Counted from the stretch's first letter, positions 18,396-27,521 are shown. The stretch: 64,000 nt of DNA from an uncultured Paracoccus sp. (GCF_947496875.1 NZ_CANMEH010000013.1:1-64000), one strand, 5' to 3'. The notes: generated from the sequence alone by a model not told the origin. Made by a program: numbers and translations.

Positions 18396-18779
18396 ATGCC
18401 GGTGCCGGACGCCACAGGACCAGACCAGATATTCCAACGCGCGCTGACAAACGGAGAGATCGTGCTGCCCAGATGCGATGATTGCGGAGCCTATCATTTC
18501 TTTCCAAGGGTCTTGTGTCCGCACTGCCATGGGACCGCGATCTCTTGGCATCCCGCCAGCGGTAAGGGCCGGGTCCATACTACCACTGTCGTGCGTCAGA
18601 AGCTCGAGCGCGGCGGCGACTATAACGTGTGCGTGGTGGAACTGGAGGAAGGCGTTCGGATGATGAGCCGAGTCGAGGGCATTGCCCCCCGTGACATTGT
18701 CATCGACATGGTCGTGACCGCCTTCGTGGGCGGGGCCGAGGGGCAACCGGCCGTGTTGTTCAAACCGGCGGAGGTATAG
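18396..18779 (+). CDS. Zn-ribbon/OB-fold (DUF35) protein, acyl-CoA associated
   Basis: About 127 residues. An N-terminal rubredoxin-like Zn ribbon (CDDCGAYHFFPRVLCPHC) is followed by an OB-fold (GRVHTTTVVRQKL). DUF35 proteins usually pair with thiolase-like enzymes; in steroid side-chain degraders ChsH2 (DUF35) partners the aldolase Ltp2. The following gene is exactly such a thiolase-like protein, 3 bp downstream. The start is uncertain: ATG 18396 lies almost on GGAG, GTG 18402 has better spacing, and ATG 18378 is also possible. Confidence 0.8.
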   Translation: MPVPDATGPDQIFQRALTNGEIVLPRCDDCGAYHFFPRVLCPHCHGTAISWHPASGKGRVHTTTVVRQKLERGGDYNVCVVELEEGVRMMSRVEGIAPRDIVIDMVVTAFVGGAEGQPAVLFKPAEV

Positions 18780-18782
18780 GCC

Positions 18783-19934
18783 ATGACACCCAAACTTCGG
18801 GGAAAATCCGCCATTGTGGGAACCGGGCACGCGGGTTTTGGCGAGGCGCATGGGCTTACGGCCTATGATGTCATGGCGCAATCCGCGCTTGCGGCGCTTG
18901 GCGATGCGGGGCTGAAGCTGTCTGATGTGGACGGTCTGTTCTGCACCATGATGGAAGACAGCATGCCGGCGCTGATGGCGGCCGAATATCTGGGTATTCA
19001 GCCCAGGTTCATCGACGGCACCATGACGGGCGGTTCGTCCTTCGTGAATTACTTGACCTCCGCCACAATGGCGCTGGAGGCCGGCCTGTGTGATGTGGCG
19101 CTGATCGTTTATGGCTCCAACCAGCGCACCGCGTCGGGCAGGCTTGTGACGGCATCGCGCCCGCCCGCCTATGAGGCGCCGTATAATCCGCGCTATCCGA
19201 TTTCCGCATATGCGATGGCGGCGGCACGGCACATGCATGAATTTGGCACCACCCGCGAACAGCTGGCCGATGTGGCCGTGGCCGCGCGGGCTTGGGCGCA
19301 GCACAACCCTGAGGCATTCGAGCGCGGCCCGCTGAGTCTTGAGGATGTTTTGGGCGCGCGTATGGTGGCCGATCCGTTGACGGTGCGCGATTGTTGTCTT
19401 GTCACCGATGGCGGCGGGGCGATCGTGATGGTGCGCGCCGACCGCGCCAAGGACTTCCCGAAGGCCCCGGTTTACGTTTTGGGCAGCGCGGCGGAAAGCT
19501 CGCACCGGCAAATATCGCAGATGAAGGATTTCACCGTGACCGCCGCTCGCGAGTCGGGCGCACGCGCCTTTGACGCGGCTGGCGTGTCGCCCGCTGACAT
19601 TCAGGTGGTCGAGCTGTACGATGCGTTCACCATCAATACGATCCTGTTTCTGGAAGATCTCGGCTTTTGTGCCAAGGGCGAGGGCGGCGCCTTTGTCGAG
19701 GGCGGGCGCATCGCGCCGGGCGGGGTCTTGCCGGTGAATACCAATGGTGGGGGTCTGTCCTGTGTGCACCCCGGCATGTATGGCATTTTCACCGTGATCG
19801 AGGCGGCGCGGCAGATCCGTGGCGATGCGCCCGGCATTCAGTTGAGGGATGTCGACCTGGCGCTGGCCCATGGGAACGGCGGTGTGCTGTCCAGTCAGGT
19901 CACGGCAATCTTGGGTTCGCAAAACACCCTCTAA
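18783..19934 (+). CDS. Thiolase-like (lipid-transfer type) protein lacking the nucleophilic Cys
   Basis: A 383-residue thiolase-fold protein of the lipid-transfer/SCP2-like branch. Where thiolases have the nucleophile Cys (CSTG-type), this reads TMTGGSSFVN. Where they have GHPxGATG, it has HGNGGVLSSQ. An ELYDAFT motif is kept. Such Cys-less members include Ltp2, a retro-aldolase working with a DUF35 protein, so aldol-type side-chain cleavage is a plausible role (inference). It is coupled to the DUF35 gene and followed by a hydratase-2. Conventional thiolysis is unlikely. Confidence 0.8.
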   Translation: MTPKLRGKSAIVGTGHAGFGEAHGLTAYDVMAQSALAALGDAGLKLSDVDGLFCTMMEDSMPALMAAEYLGIQPRFIDGTMTGGSSFVNYLTSATMALEAGLCDVALIVYGSNQRTASGRLVTASRPPAYEAPYNPRYPISAYAMAAARHMHEFGTTREQLADVAVAARAWAQHNPEAFERGPLSLEDVLGARMVADPLTVRDCCLVTDGGGAIVMVRADRAKDFPKAPVYVLGSAAESSHRQISQMKDFTVTAARESGARAFDAAGVSPADIQVVELYDAFTINTILFLEDLGFCAKGEGGAFVEGGRIAPGGVLPVNTNGGGLSCVHPGMYGIFTVIEAARQIRGDAPGIQLRDVDLALAHGNGGVLSSQVTAILGSQNTL

Positions 19935-19957
19935 GAACAAACCAGGGAGGAAAGATC

Positions 19958-20815
19958 ATGCCATTGGATTTCGACGCGCTATCGAACTGGGACTTCGAAG
20001 AGATCGAGCAGACACTGACCGATCGGGATACGATCCTTTATGCGCTCGGCCTCGGGTTTGGCGAGGATCCGACCGACAGGAAAGAGTTGGCCTTTGTCTA
20101 TGAAGCTGGGCTGAGGGCGGTTCCCTCAATGGCGGTCACGATGGGGTACCCGGGCTTCTGGCTGCGCGACCCCAAGACCGGCGTGAACTGGCAGAAGGTG
20201 CTGCATGGTGAACAATGGCTAGACATCTACAAGCCGCTGCCGGTGAACGGCAACATCATCGGCCGCAGCCGGATCGACTTTATTTCCGACAAGGGCGAGG
20301 GCAAAGGTGCCGTCATCTACCAGAGCCGCGACATCATCAATGCCGATAGCGGCGAAAAGCTGGCTCGCGTGGCGATGTCGGCCTTCTGCCGTGGCGATGG
20401 TGGGTTCGGTGGCGAAAACAGGCCCGGCCCGGCCCCGGCGGCCTTGCCCGACCGCGCGCCCGATCATGTCTGCGATATCGAAACACTGCCGCGCCAGGCG
20501 CTGGTTTACCGCCTTAGCGGTGACATGAACCCGCTTCATGCCGACCCGGATGTGGCGCGTTCGGTCGGGTTCGACCGCCCGATCCTGCACGGCCTTGCGA
20601 CCTATGGTCTGGCGGCGCGGGCGATCCTCAAATCGCTGCTCGATTATGACGCCGCCCGGCTTGTCGGGCTGGACGTGCGGTTTTCCGCCCCGGTCTATCC
20701 CGGCGAGACCGTGCGGTTTGAGATCTGGGAAGAGGGTGGCGAGGCCCGGTTCCGCGCTTCGATCCCGGCCCGCGACGTGGTGGTTCTAAACAATGGGGCT
20801 GCGCGTTTCGCGTGA
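19958..20815 (+). CDS. MaoC-type enoyl-CoA hydratase 2
   Basis: A 285-residue double hot-dog protein like the hydratase-2 part of peroxisomal MFE-2. The N-terminal half is the inactive-type hot-dog. The C-terminal half carries the hydratase motif RLSGDMNPLHADPDVARSVG followed by PILHGLATYG, with the Asp/His catalytic pair. It should hydrate trans-2-enoyl-CoA to (3R)-hydroxyacyl-CoA. The ATG at 19958 follows GGGAGG. It sits after the thiolase-like gene and before the AMACR-like gene, as in branched-chain acyl-CoA degradation. Confidence 0.88.
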   Translation: MPLDFDALSNWDFEEIEQTLTDRDTILYALGLGFGEDPTDRKELAFVYEAGLRAVPSMAVTMGYPGFWLRDPKTGVNWQKVLHGEQWLDIYKPLPVNGNIIGRSRIDFISDKGEGKGAVIYQSRDIINADSGEKLARVAMSAFCRGDGGFGGENRPGPAPAALPDRAPDHVCDIETLPRQALVYRLSGDMNPLHADPDVARSVGFDRPILHGLATYGLAARAILKSLLDYDAARLVGLDVRFSAPVYPGETVRFEIWEEGGEARFRASIPARDVVVLNNGAARFA

Positions 20816-20825
20816 GGGAGGGAGG

Positions 20826-21962
20826 ATGACACAGCCGCTCAAGGATATCTTGGTGCTGGATTTCAGCACCCTTCTTCCCGGCCCGATGGCCACGCTCATG
20901 TTATCCGAAGCCGGGGCCGAGGTTATCAAGTTCGAGCGTCCGGGCACGGGTGAGGACGCACGCCTGACCGCGCCGAAAATAGACGGGGAGAGCATTGGCT
21001 TCGCTGTTTTGAATCACGGCAAGCGGTCGGTGGCAATCGACCTCAAGTCAAAGGGCGCAATGAATGTTCTGCGCCCTTTGCTTGAAAAGGCCGATGTTCT
21101 GGTAGAGCAATTTCGCCCCGGAGTGATGGACCGGCTCGGTCTGGGATACGAGGCCGTGCGCGAGATCAATCCCGGTCTCATCTATTGTTCGATCACCGGT
21201 TATGGACAGACCGGCCCGAAGGCTTCGACTGCCGGGCACGATCTCAATTATGTGGGCGATGCGGGGATTCTGTCGCTGAGCCGGGGACCGGATCAGCAGC
21301 CAACCATGCCCTTCGGGTTGGTCGCTGATATCGGGGGCGGAACCTATCCGGCGGTGGTCAATATCCTGCTGGCCCTGATTGCGCGGCAGGCAAGCGGTCA
21401 GGGAACGCATCTGGATATCGCCATGTCCGAGGGGGCGTTTGCCTTTGCCTACTGGGCCCAAGCAGATGGCGTGATCGCCGGCAATGACATCGCAAGCGGC
21501 AGCAGCCGTCTGACCGGCGGCCTAGCGCGCTATCGTCTCTATACCGCGGCGGACGGCCGTCAGATCGCCGTCGGGGCGATCGAGGAAAAGTTCTGGCAGT
21601 TGTTCTGCGATGTCATCGGCCTGCCGCAGGAGCTTCGTGATGACTGGTCCGACCCCAATGCCAGTGTTGCGGAAGTGGCGCGTCGTCTGGGCGACCATCC
21701 CTCGACCCATTGGGAGTCTTTGCTGGCCGCTGCGGACTGTTGTTGTTCCGTCGTGAAAACGCCCGCCGAAGCTGCGGCCGATCCGCATTTTATCGCGCGA
21801 GGCGTATTCGAGCGAAAGCTGAACATTTCTGGTCGGGAGGTACCGGCGCTGCCGCTGCCAATTGCTCCGGAATTCCGTTCTGCGGCGAGTTCGGCCGGAC
21901 GTGCTGCGGCATTGGGGGAAGATAATACCCGCTTTGGCCAGGACTTGCGAAAAACACAATGA
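20826..21962 (+). CDS. CaiB-family protein, alpha-methylacyl-CoA racemase-like
   Basis: A 378-residue CaiB/BaiF-fold protein. The segment STAGHDLNYVGDAGILSL matches the GHDxNY motif of alpha-methylacyl-CoA racemases, where His and a later Asp are the acid/base pair. Racemisation of a 2-methylacyl-CoA is therefore more likely than CoA transfer (inference from motif). The ATG at 20826 directly follows GGGAGGGAGG, 10 bp after the hydratase stop. It ends its operon; operator site 3 lies just beyond. Confidence 0.78.
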   Translation: MTQPLKDILVLDFSTLLPGPMATLMLSEAGAEVIKFERPGTGEDARLTAPKIDGESIGFAVLNHGKRSVAIDLKSKGAMNVLRPLLEKADVLVEQFRPGVMDRLGLGYEAVREINPGLIYCSITGYGQTGPKASTAGHDLNYVGDAGILSLSRGPDQQPTMPFGLVADIGGGTYPAVVNILLALIARQASGQGTHLDIAMSEGAFAFAYWAQADGVIAGNDIASGSSRLTGGLARYRLYTAADGRQIAVGAIEEKFWQLFCDVIGLPQELRDDWSDPNASVAEVARRLGDHPSTHWESLLAAADCCCSVVKTPAEAAADPHFIARGVFERKLNISGREVPALPLPIAPEFRSAASSAGRAAALGEDNTRFGQDLRKTQ

Positions 21963-21994
21963 AATTCGTTGACCCGCAGGTTTTCAGATTGTAC

Positions 21995-22010
21995 TCTAAC
22001 ATTTGTTAGA
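21995..22010 (+). promoter_or_regulatory. Palindromic operator site 3 (perfect)
   Basis: TCTAACATTTGTTAGA, perfect 7-bp arms, 20 bp before the TTG start at 22031. A -35 TTGACC (21969) with 17-bp spacing to TACTCT (21992) places the operator over the end of the -10 and the transcription start. It follows the racemase-like gene and begins a new unit. Confidence 0.85.
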
Positions 22011-22030
22011 AAAAAAAATGGAGAGGTCCA

Positions 22031-22750
22031 TTGGCCCAACCCCACGACGACCTGCCGACAGAAGCTGCGCGCTTTGTCTTGCCCGCGCACTTTGTCGAGA
22101 GCGACAGCCTCGAAGTGCAGGGTTTCATCACATCGGCTTTGCGCGATCTTCCTGTGGACGCGACCAATCGAGATAAGGCAATCCGCCTGTTCGAAGCGGT
22201 TCGCGACGATATCCGTTACGACCCGTATTGTTTTGCGCTGGATGAAGATTCTTATCGTGCCAGCCGGATCGCCGGGGCGGAGGCAGCCTTCTGCGTCCCC
22301 AAGGCAATCCTACTTGCGGCCTGTCTGCGCGCCGTCGGTATCCCCGCCGCTTTGGGATTCGCGGATGTGCGCAACCACCTGAATACTCCCAAGCTGCAGG
22401 AGCTGATGGGGACCGATCTCTTTATCTATCACGGTTATGTTCAACTGTGGCTGGGTGGTGAATCCTATAAGGTCACACCCGCTTTCAACATAGAGCTGTG
22501 TGAAAGATTCGGGGTCAAGCCTCTGGTTTTTGACGGCTATCACGATGCTCTTTTCCACGAATTCGACGAGAAGGACCAGCGCCACATGGAATATGTGAAC
22601 GACCGGGGTCTTCATGTCGATGCGCCGATGACGGAATTCCTGACGGCCTTCAAGGAAACCTACCCGAAACTGGAAGAGTTCAACCGGGTGAGAATCTCCA
22701 AAGATTCGAGCGGGTATGATTCCGGTTTCGCAAAGGAGGGGGCCGCTTGA
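22031..22750 (+). CDS. Transglutaminase-like domain protein
   Basis: A 239-residue protein with a transglutaminase/cysteine-protease-like core. Cys in AAFCVPKAILLAACLRAVG, then His in IYHGYVQLWL. The third residue, normally Asp before Pro, seems replaced (KVTPAFN). No signal peptide, so cytoplasmic. The start is TTG 22031, with GGAGAGG 4-11 bp upstream; no in-frame ATG fits. A function in acyl-CoA catabolism is unknown, but it heads an operon of a hydratase and dehydrogenases and is controlled by operator site 3. It may be a maturation, amidase or thioester-acting enzyme. No firm assignment. Confidence 0.75.
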   Translation: MAQPHDDLPTEAARFVLPAHFVESDSLEVQGFITSALRDLPVDATNRDKAIRLFEAVRDDIRYDPYCFALDEDSYRASRIAGAEAAFCVPKAILLAACLRAVGIPAALGFADVRNHLNTPKLQELMGTDLFIYHGYVQLWLGGESYKVTPAFNIELCERFGVKPLVFDGYHDALFHEFDEKDQRHMEYVNDRGLHVDAPMTEFLTAFKETYPKLEEFNRVRISKDSSGYDSGFAKEGAA

Positions 22751-23196
22751 AATATCTTGACGATTTCGAGTCGGGCCAAGTCTTTCACTTTCGCAGCGCC
22801 CCGATGAGCGCACAGTCCATAAAGGCCTTTGCCCAGGAGTGGGACCCGCAGCGGCTGCACACCGACGAAGACTATGCGACCGCGATACATGGCAGCCTGA
22901 TCGCCTCGGGATTTCAGACCGCGCTTGAGGTGTTCAAACCTGTCGTGACGGAATTGATGGTCAATGTGGCCAATATCGGCGGCATGGGCTTCGAGAATCT
23001 GCGCTGGCTGCTGCCTGTCCGCCCGGATGAACCCCTCGATATCGAAATGACTATCAACTCGGTCACGCCGTCCAAAAGCAAGCCCGATCGAGGTGTCTTG
23101 CACTATACGCTCAGCGTCAGGAACCCCAAGGGCGAGGTGGTTCTTTCAGCTGACGTCCCATTGATGATGAAGCGAAAACGAAATGACACAGGTTGA
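22747..23196 (+). CDS. MaoC-like dehydratase
   Basis: A 149-residue single hot-dog MaoC dehydratase. The catalytic region is EWDPQRLHTDEDYA with Asp and His, followed by HGSLIASGFQTAL. It should hydrate an enoyl-CoA. The start is TTG at 22747, 6 bp after a strong AAGGAGG and overlapping the previous stop, the second TTG start in a row. It precedes the paired acyl-CoA dehydrogenases, so it probably acts on their product. Confidence 0.85.
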   Translation: MKYLDDFESGQVFHFRSAPMSAQSIKAFAQEWDPQRLHTDEDYATAIHGSLIASGFQTALEVFKPVVTELMVNVANIGGMGFENLRWLLPVRPDEPLDIEMTINSVTPSKSKPDRGVLHYTLSVRNPKGEVVLSADVPLMMKRKRNDTG

Positions 23197-23197
23197 T

Positions 23198-24310
23198 ATG
23201 CAATCCAGCGAACAAGAAGAAGACCTTCGCCTGCTGCGCGAAAGCGCGCGCACGCTGTTTGACCGCGCGGGCGGAAGTGGACGGTCGCGAAAGCTCCGCG
23301 ATGCCGGGGGCGAATTTGACCCGGATATGGTCCGGGAATTGGGCGAAGCCGGTGTTTTTGGCGTGGCCGTGCCCGAAGAACAGGGGGGGCTTGGCATGGG
23401 CCTGGCTGCCGGTGGCGTTATCGCCGAAGAGGTCGGCCGCGTGATCGCCCCGGAACCGGTCGTGGCGACGATTGGTCTTGGCCTAGGCCTTCTGCGCCGC
23501 CTTTGCCCGGAGCATCCGAAGCTGGAACAGCTTATCGGCGGCGAGGCATCGCTGGCGGTTGCCTGGCAGGAACGTGGTCCGGGCGGCGCTTCCGCTGATG
23601 CGACTTGCCGGTATGCGGACGGAAAGCTGACCGGCGGCAAGGCCTGGGTGGTTGGCGCGGGAGGAACGCAGGATTTCCTTGTTGTAGCCGAAGCAGATGG
23701 TGGCCCGGTTCTAGTTCTGGCCGAGGCCAGCGCGGATGGGCTTGTTACGACCAGGCGGGCGCAGGCCGATGGCAGTTCCTTGGGCGAGCTTTCCTTTTCA
23801 GGAACGCCGGCTGCGGAGCTGGCCTGCGGTGCCGCGGTTCAGGGAGCGCTGTCCGAGGCTGTGGCCGACGCAACGGCGCTTGCCGCAGCCGAGCTTGTCG
23901 GCCTGAGCCAGCGCGCCTTCGAGATTACGCTCGACTACATCAAGACGCGCGAGCAGTTCAACAAGCCGATCGGATCCTTCCAGGTCATCCAGCACCGCGC
24001 CGTCGACCTGAACGTGATGTGCGAGGTCGCGCAGGCCGCAGTGCGCGAAGTTCTGATGCGGATGGATGGCGAAACGGACGCAAGTATCCGCGCACGTCTG
24101 GCCAGCCGGGCCAAGGCACGGGCGGTCACGGCCGCCAGGAAAGTCACCCGCGACGCCATCCAGCTGCACGGCGCGGTCGGCTACACCGATGAATTCGATA
24201 TCGGGCTTTATCTGAACCGGGCGCTGGTGCTGTCGGCCTGGCTGGGCGACGACGCCTATCACCGTCGGATCTGGTTTGACGCGCGCGAAGAAGAGGGGGC
24301 CGCACAATGA
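23198..24310 (+). CDS. Acyl-CoA dehydrogenase subunit (heteromeric type, small)
   Basis: A 370-residue acyl-CoA dehydrogenase homologue. The C-terminal domain is present (YIKTREQFNKPIGSFQVIQH, QLHGAVGYTDEFDIGLYLNR), but it ends with AWLGDDAYHRRIW, without any YEGT-type glutamate. This is typical of one subunit of two-gene, alpha2beta2 acyl-CoA dehydrogenases such as the ChsE enzymes of steroid degraders. It overlaps the next dehydrogenase by ATGA. The ATG at 23198 is chosen over 23183 because it follows ACAGG and the previous stop. Confidence 0.8.
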   Translation: MQSSEQEEDLRLLRESARTLFDRAGGSGRSRKLRDAGGEFDPDMVRELGEAGVFGVAVPEEQGGLGMGLAAGGVIAEEVGRVIAPEPVVATIGLGLGLLRRLCPEHPKLEQLIGGEASLAVAWQERGPGGASADATCRYADGKLTGGKAWVVGAGGTQDFLVVAEADGGPVLVLAEASADGLVTTRRAQADGSSLGELSFSGTPAAELACGAAVQGALSEAVADATALAAAELVGLSQRAFEITLDYIKTREQFNKPIGSFQVIQHRAVDLNVMCEVAQAAVREVLMRMDGETDASIRARLASRAKARAVTAARKVTRDAIQLHGAVGYTDEFDIGLYLNRALVLSAWLGDDAYHRRIWFDAREEEGAAQ

Positions 24311-25458
24311 CCGACTGGAACGCAATGAGCGATGCGGAATTCCGCAAAGAGGTGCGCGGGTTCCTCGAGGCCGAGTACCCCGAAGAGCTGCGCCATCTGC
24401 CGCACCGCCCCAAGTTCGCCGAGATTGAACATTGGCATCGCAAGCTGCACACCAAGGGATGGGTTGCGCCGGCCTGGCCCGCGGAATACGGCGGTATGGG
24501 GCTGAATGCCGCCAAGCTGCTGATCTTCTACGAAGAGCAGCAGCGCTGGGGTGTCAATCGTGGTCGAGACATGGGTGTGCAGATGGTCGGCCCCCTGATC
24601 ATCAAGTTCGGCACTCAGAAACAAAAAAACTATTGGCTGCCGCGAATCCTCAGTTGCGAAGACATCTGGTGCCAGGGGTATTCGGAACCCGGTGCCGGGT
24701 CCGATCTGGCCAACCTGCGCACACGCGCAGAGATTGACGGCGACGACTTTGTCATAAACGGACAGAAGATCTGGACCACGATGGCGCATGACGCCACGCA
24801 CATCTTCATGCTGGTCCGCACCGATCCGGACGCGCCCAAAAAACAACAGGGAATCAGCTTTGTCCTTGCGTCGATGGATCAACCCGGTGTCGAGGTGCGC
24901 ACGATCACCACGCTTTCGGGGGAAACGGAATTTTGCGAGGTTTTCTTCGACAATGCCCGTACACCCCGCGAAAACCTCGTGGGCGAGTTGAACAAGGGCT
25001 GGACCATGGCCAAGGCGCTCCTGAGCTTCGAGCGCATCTTCATCGGCTCGCCCAGCCTGGCCCAGAACGCGTTGGGGCAGCTTGAGAGCTTCGCACGGGG
25101 CCGTGGCGCTTTTGACGATCCAGTGTTCCGCGACCGCTTTGCGCAAGCCGCGCTTGATGTCGAGGATCACGCGGCGCTTTACTCCCGTTTCGCCGACCAA
25201 CTGAAGCGCGGCGAAACGCTGGGCGCCGATGTCTCGATGCTCAAGATCTGGGTGACCGAGTGCTTTCAGCGCATCACCGAGCTGATGATCGAGGCAGCCG
25301 GACCCGATGGCGGCACCGTCGGCCCGCTTCAGGTCGGCAATGTAAGCGTCGATGTCCTTGCGAGTTTCTACAAGGCCAGACCGACGACGATCTATGGAGG
25401 GTCGAACGAGATCCAGCGAAACATCCTGTCCAAGGCCGTTCTCGGATTGCCTGACTGA
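24307..25458 (+). CDS. Acyl-CoA dehydrogenase subunit (heteromeric type, large)
   Basis: A 383-residue acyl-CoA dehydrogenase. The middle domain has [18 protein letters not shown] and [14 protein letters not shown]. The C-terminus has [16 protein letters not shown], with Gly in the usual Glu position, and LSFERIFIG, a Glu at the isovaleryl-CoA-dehydrogenase position. This pattern is seen in FadE-type partners of heterotetrameric enzymes. With 23198 it likely forms one enzyme that desaturates a bulky acyl-CoA and reduces ETF. The start overlaps the partner's stop by 4 bp. Confidence 0.85.
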   Translation: MTDWNAMSDAEFRKEVRGFLEAEYPEELRHLPHRPKFAEIEHWHRKLHTKGWVAPAWPAEYGGMGLNAAKLLIFYEEQQRWGVNRGRDMGVQMVGPLIIKFGTQKQKNYWLPRILSCEDIWCQGYSEPGAGSDLANLRTRAEIDGDDFVINGQKIWTTMAHDATHIFMLVRTDPDAPKKQQGISFVLASMDQPGVEVRTITTLSGETEFCEVFFDNARTPRENLVGELNKGWTMAKALLSFERIFIGSPSLAQNALGQLESFARGRGAFDDPVFRDRFAQAALDVEDHAALYSRFADQLKRGETLGADVSMLKIWVTECFQRITELMIEAAGPDGGTVGPLQVGNVSVDVLASFYKARPTTIYGGSNEIQRNILSKAVLGLPD

Positions 25459-25486
25459 ACCTAATACCCTGAGGAGGAAAAGAACC

Positions 25487-26296
25487 ATGTCCGATCGTTA
25501 CGCAAAATATCACAAGATGAGATTCGACTACCCGGCTGATCGCGTCCTGCGCATCACGTTCGACCGCCCTGAGACTTTCAATTCCGTAGATGCGGAAACC
25601 CACACTCAGATGACAGATATGTGGATCGATATCGATCGTGACCCCGACATCAATGCGGTCATAGTCACCGGCGCGGGCAAGGCATTCTCGGCCGGCGGCG
25701 ATTTCAGCCTGATCGAAAACATGATCGGCAATTCGTACGAGATCATGAAGACGTGGAAAGAGGCCAAAGACCTCGTCTACAACATCATCAACTGTAACAA
25801 GCCGATTATTTCCGCCATCAACGGCCCTGCCGCCGGTGCCGGCCTTGTGGTGGCCATCCTAGCCGACATCTCGATCGCCGGTAAGAAGGCCAAGATCGTC
25901 GATGGTCACCCGCGTCTGGGCGTTGCCGCTGGCGATGTCGCGGCAATCATCTGGCCATTGCTGACCTCGATGGCCAAGGCGAAATACTATTTGATGACTT
26001 GTAAGCCGGTTTCGGGCGAAGAGGCCGAGCGCATCGGCCTAGTGTCAATGTGCGTCGAAGATGACGAGTTGCAGCAAATCGCTTTGGATACGGCCGTCGA
26101 GCTCGCCAACGGCTCGCAAAGCGCGATCCGCTGGACCAAATATTCGCTGAACAACTGGCTGCGCCAGGCTGGCCCGATCTTCGATGCCTCGACTGCGCTT
26201 GAAATGCTCGGGTTCATGGGCGAAGACGTCAAGGAAGGGGTACTGTCGCATCGCGAGAAGCGCGCGCCGAACTTCCGCAAGGACTGCCCGCTTTAA
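25487..26296 (+). CDS. Enoyl-CoA hydratase/isomerase family protein
   Basis: A 269-residue crotonase-fold protein. The oxyanion segments are [12 protein letters not shown] and [13 protein letters not shown]. Both classical hydratase glutamates are missing (Val and a GHPR region), but an Asp follows in GVAAGD, as in isomerase or hydrolase-type members. The ATG at 25487 is preceded by GAGGAGG. Its substrate probably comes from the upstream dehydrogenase and MaoC. The N-terminal piece reading through from 25352 belongs to the overlapping dehydrogenase frame and is not part of this gene. Confidence 0.8.
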   Translation: MSDRYAKYHKMRFDYPADRVLRITFDRPETFNSVDAETHTQMTDMWIDIDRDPDINAVIVTGAGKAFSAGGDFSLIENMIGNSYEIMKTWKEAKDLVYNIINCNKPIISAINGPAAGAGLVVAILADISIAGKKAKIVDGHPRLGVAAGDVAAIIWPLLTSMAKAKYYLMTCKPVSGEEAERIGLVSMCVEDDELQQIALDTAVELANGSQSAIRWTKYSLNNWLRQAGPIFDASTALEMLGFMGEDVKEGVLSHREKRAPNFRKDCPL

Positions 26297-26323
26297 GCCA
26301 CGACTGAAGAGGGAGGCATGATC

Positions 26324-27520
26324 ATGTCTGAAGACATCTACAAGGACATAGCTCAAGCCTATGCCGCCGCAGCCGAAAGGGCATCTGGGCTGAAATCACG
26401 ATTTGCGGCTGCCGGATTCGATCCGGCGGCCGTCAGGTCCTTGGCAGATCTGTCACGGCTGCCGGTGATGAAGAAGGAAGAGCTTCTCAAGCTCCAGCGC
26501 GCCAATCCGCCCTTCGGCGGGTTTCTCGCTGCCGATCTAAAGGATGTCGGCCGGATCTACGTGTCGCCCGGCCCGATCTTCGAGCCGTCGCTTTCGGGCG
26601 GCGGTGGCCACGGCTTGGACCTTCTATTCAGATCGGCCAGCGTGGGTGCGGGCGACATCATTCTGAACACCTGGATGTATCACCTCGTGCCGGCGGGGCT
26701 TTTGTTCGACGAAGCGGCACAGGCCGCCGGGGCCACCGTAATTCCCGGCGGCGTCGGCAATACCGAGCTTCAGGCGCAGATCATCGTCGAAACCGGCGTC
26801 ACTTCGATCTGCGCATCCACCGCGTTTTTCCTGACGCTGGCGGACAAGGTGATCGAAACCTATGGCCGCGACGCCTGGAAGGTGAAAACGGCCTTCCTCG
26901 GTGGTGAGATGGGCGACTGGATGGCCAAGCGCCGCCGGATCGAGGCAGACTATGGCGTGACGACCTGGGCTGCCTATGCCACTGCGGATCTGGGCCTTGT
27001 CGGCTATGAGGATGGCGGCGATGGCTATGTGGTTCATCCCGACCGCGTTGTGCAGATCTGCGATCCGGTCAGTGGAGAACAGGTCGCTCACGGGGAACCG
27101 GGTGAGGTTGTTGTGACCGCGCGCGATGCCACCTGGCCGATGATTCGGTTTGGCACCGGAGACAGCGCTTTTGCGCTGGGGAGCAACGCTGATGGCACCG
27201 TCAGCCGGATTTCCGCACTGCAGGGCCGAGTCGGCGCAGCGGTCAAAGTGCGCGAGATTTTCGTTTATCCGCGCGTGATCGAGGAGGTCGTCATCGGCTC
27301 GCCCGGCGTGAAGGCCGCGCAGGCCGTGGTAACGCGCGAGAACGAACGCGACATGATCCGCATCTCGCTTGTGCTGGAAGACGGTGCCGATGCCTCGGCC
27401 GCAATCATCGCCGCTGCCGAGGCCTTCAAGTCGCATTCCAGGATCCGCGCCGACGCGGTGAGCGTGGTGCCGGAGTTGCCGGAGAATGCCGATCTGATCG
27501 TCAACGACAAGGACGGATGA
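26324..27520 (+). CDS. PaaK-like adenylate-forming ligase (divergent)
   Basis: A 398-residue protein related to phenylacetate-CoA ligase. C-terminal hallmarks are visible (TWPMIRFGTGDSAF, GRVGAAVKVREIFVYP), but the P-loop normally reading SSGTTG is degenerate (YVSPGPIFEPS with a Gly-rich SGGGGHG). ATP binding is thus unproven, and it may bind or transfer an acyl adenylate differently. ATG 26324 is 7 bp from GGGAGG; ATG 26318 is only 1 bp from it. It ends its operon; a hairpin with a short T-run follows. Confidence 0.75.
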   Translation: MSEDIYKDIAQAYAAAAERASGLKSRFAAAGFDPAAVRSLADLSRLPVMKKEELLKLQRANPPFGGFLAADLKDVGRIYVSPGPIFEPSLSGGGGHGLDLLFRSASVGAGDIILNTWMYHLVPAGLLFDEAAQAAGATVIPGGVGNTELQAQIIVETGVTSICASTAFFLTLADKVIETYGRDAWKVKTAFLGGEMGDWMAKRRRIEADYGVTTWAAYATADLGLVGYEDGGDGYVVHPDRVVQICDPVSGEQVAHGEPGEVVVTARDATWPMIRFGTGDSAFALGSNADGTVSRISALQGRVGAAVKVREIFVYPRVIEEVVIGSPGVKAAQAVVTRENERDMIRISLVLEDGADASAAIIAAAEAFKSHSRIRADAVSVVPELPENADLIVNDKDG

Positions 27521-27521
27521 G

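Noticed and set aside
18309..19940. 543-codon minus-strand frame opposite DUF35 and thiolase-like genes
   Set aside because: It would cover operator site 2 and two well-supported genes; its composition fits a shadow.
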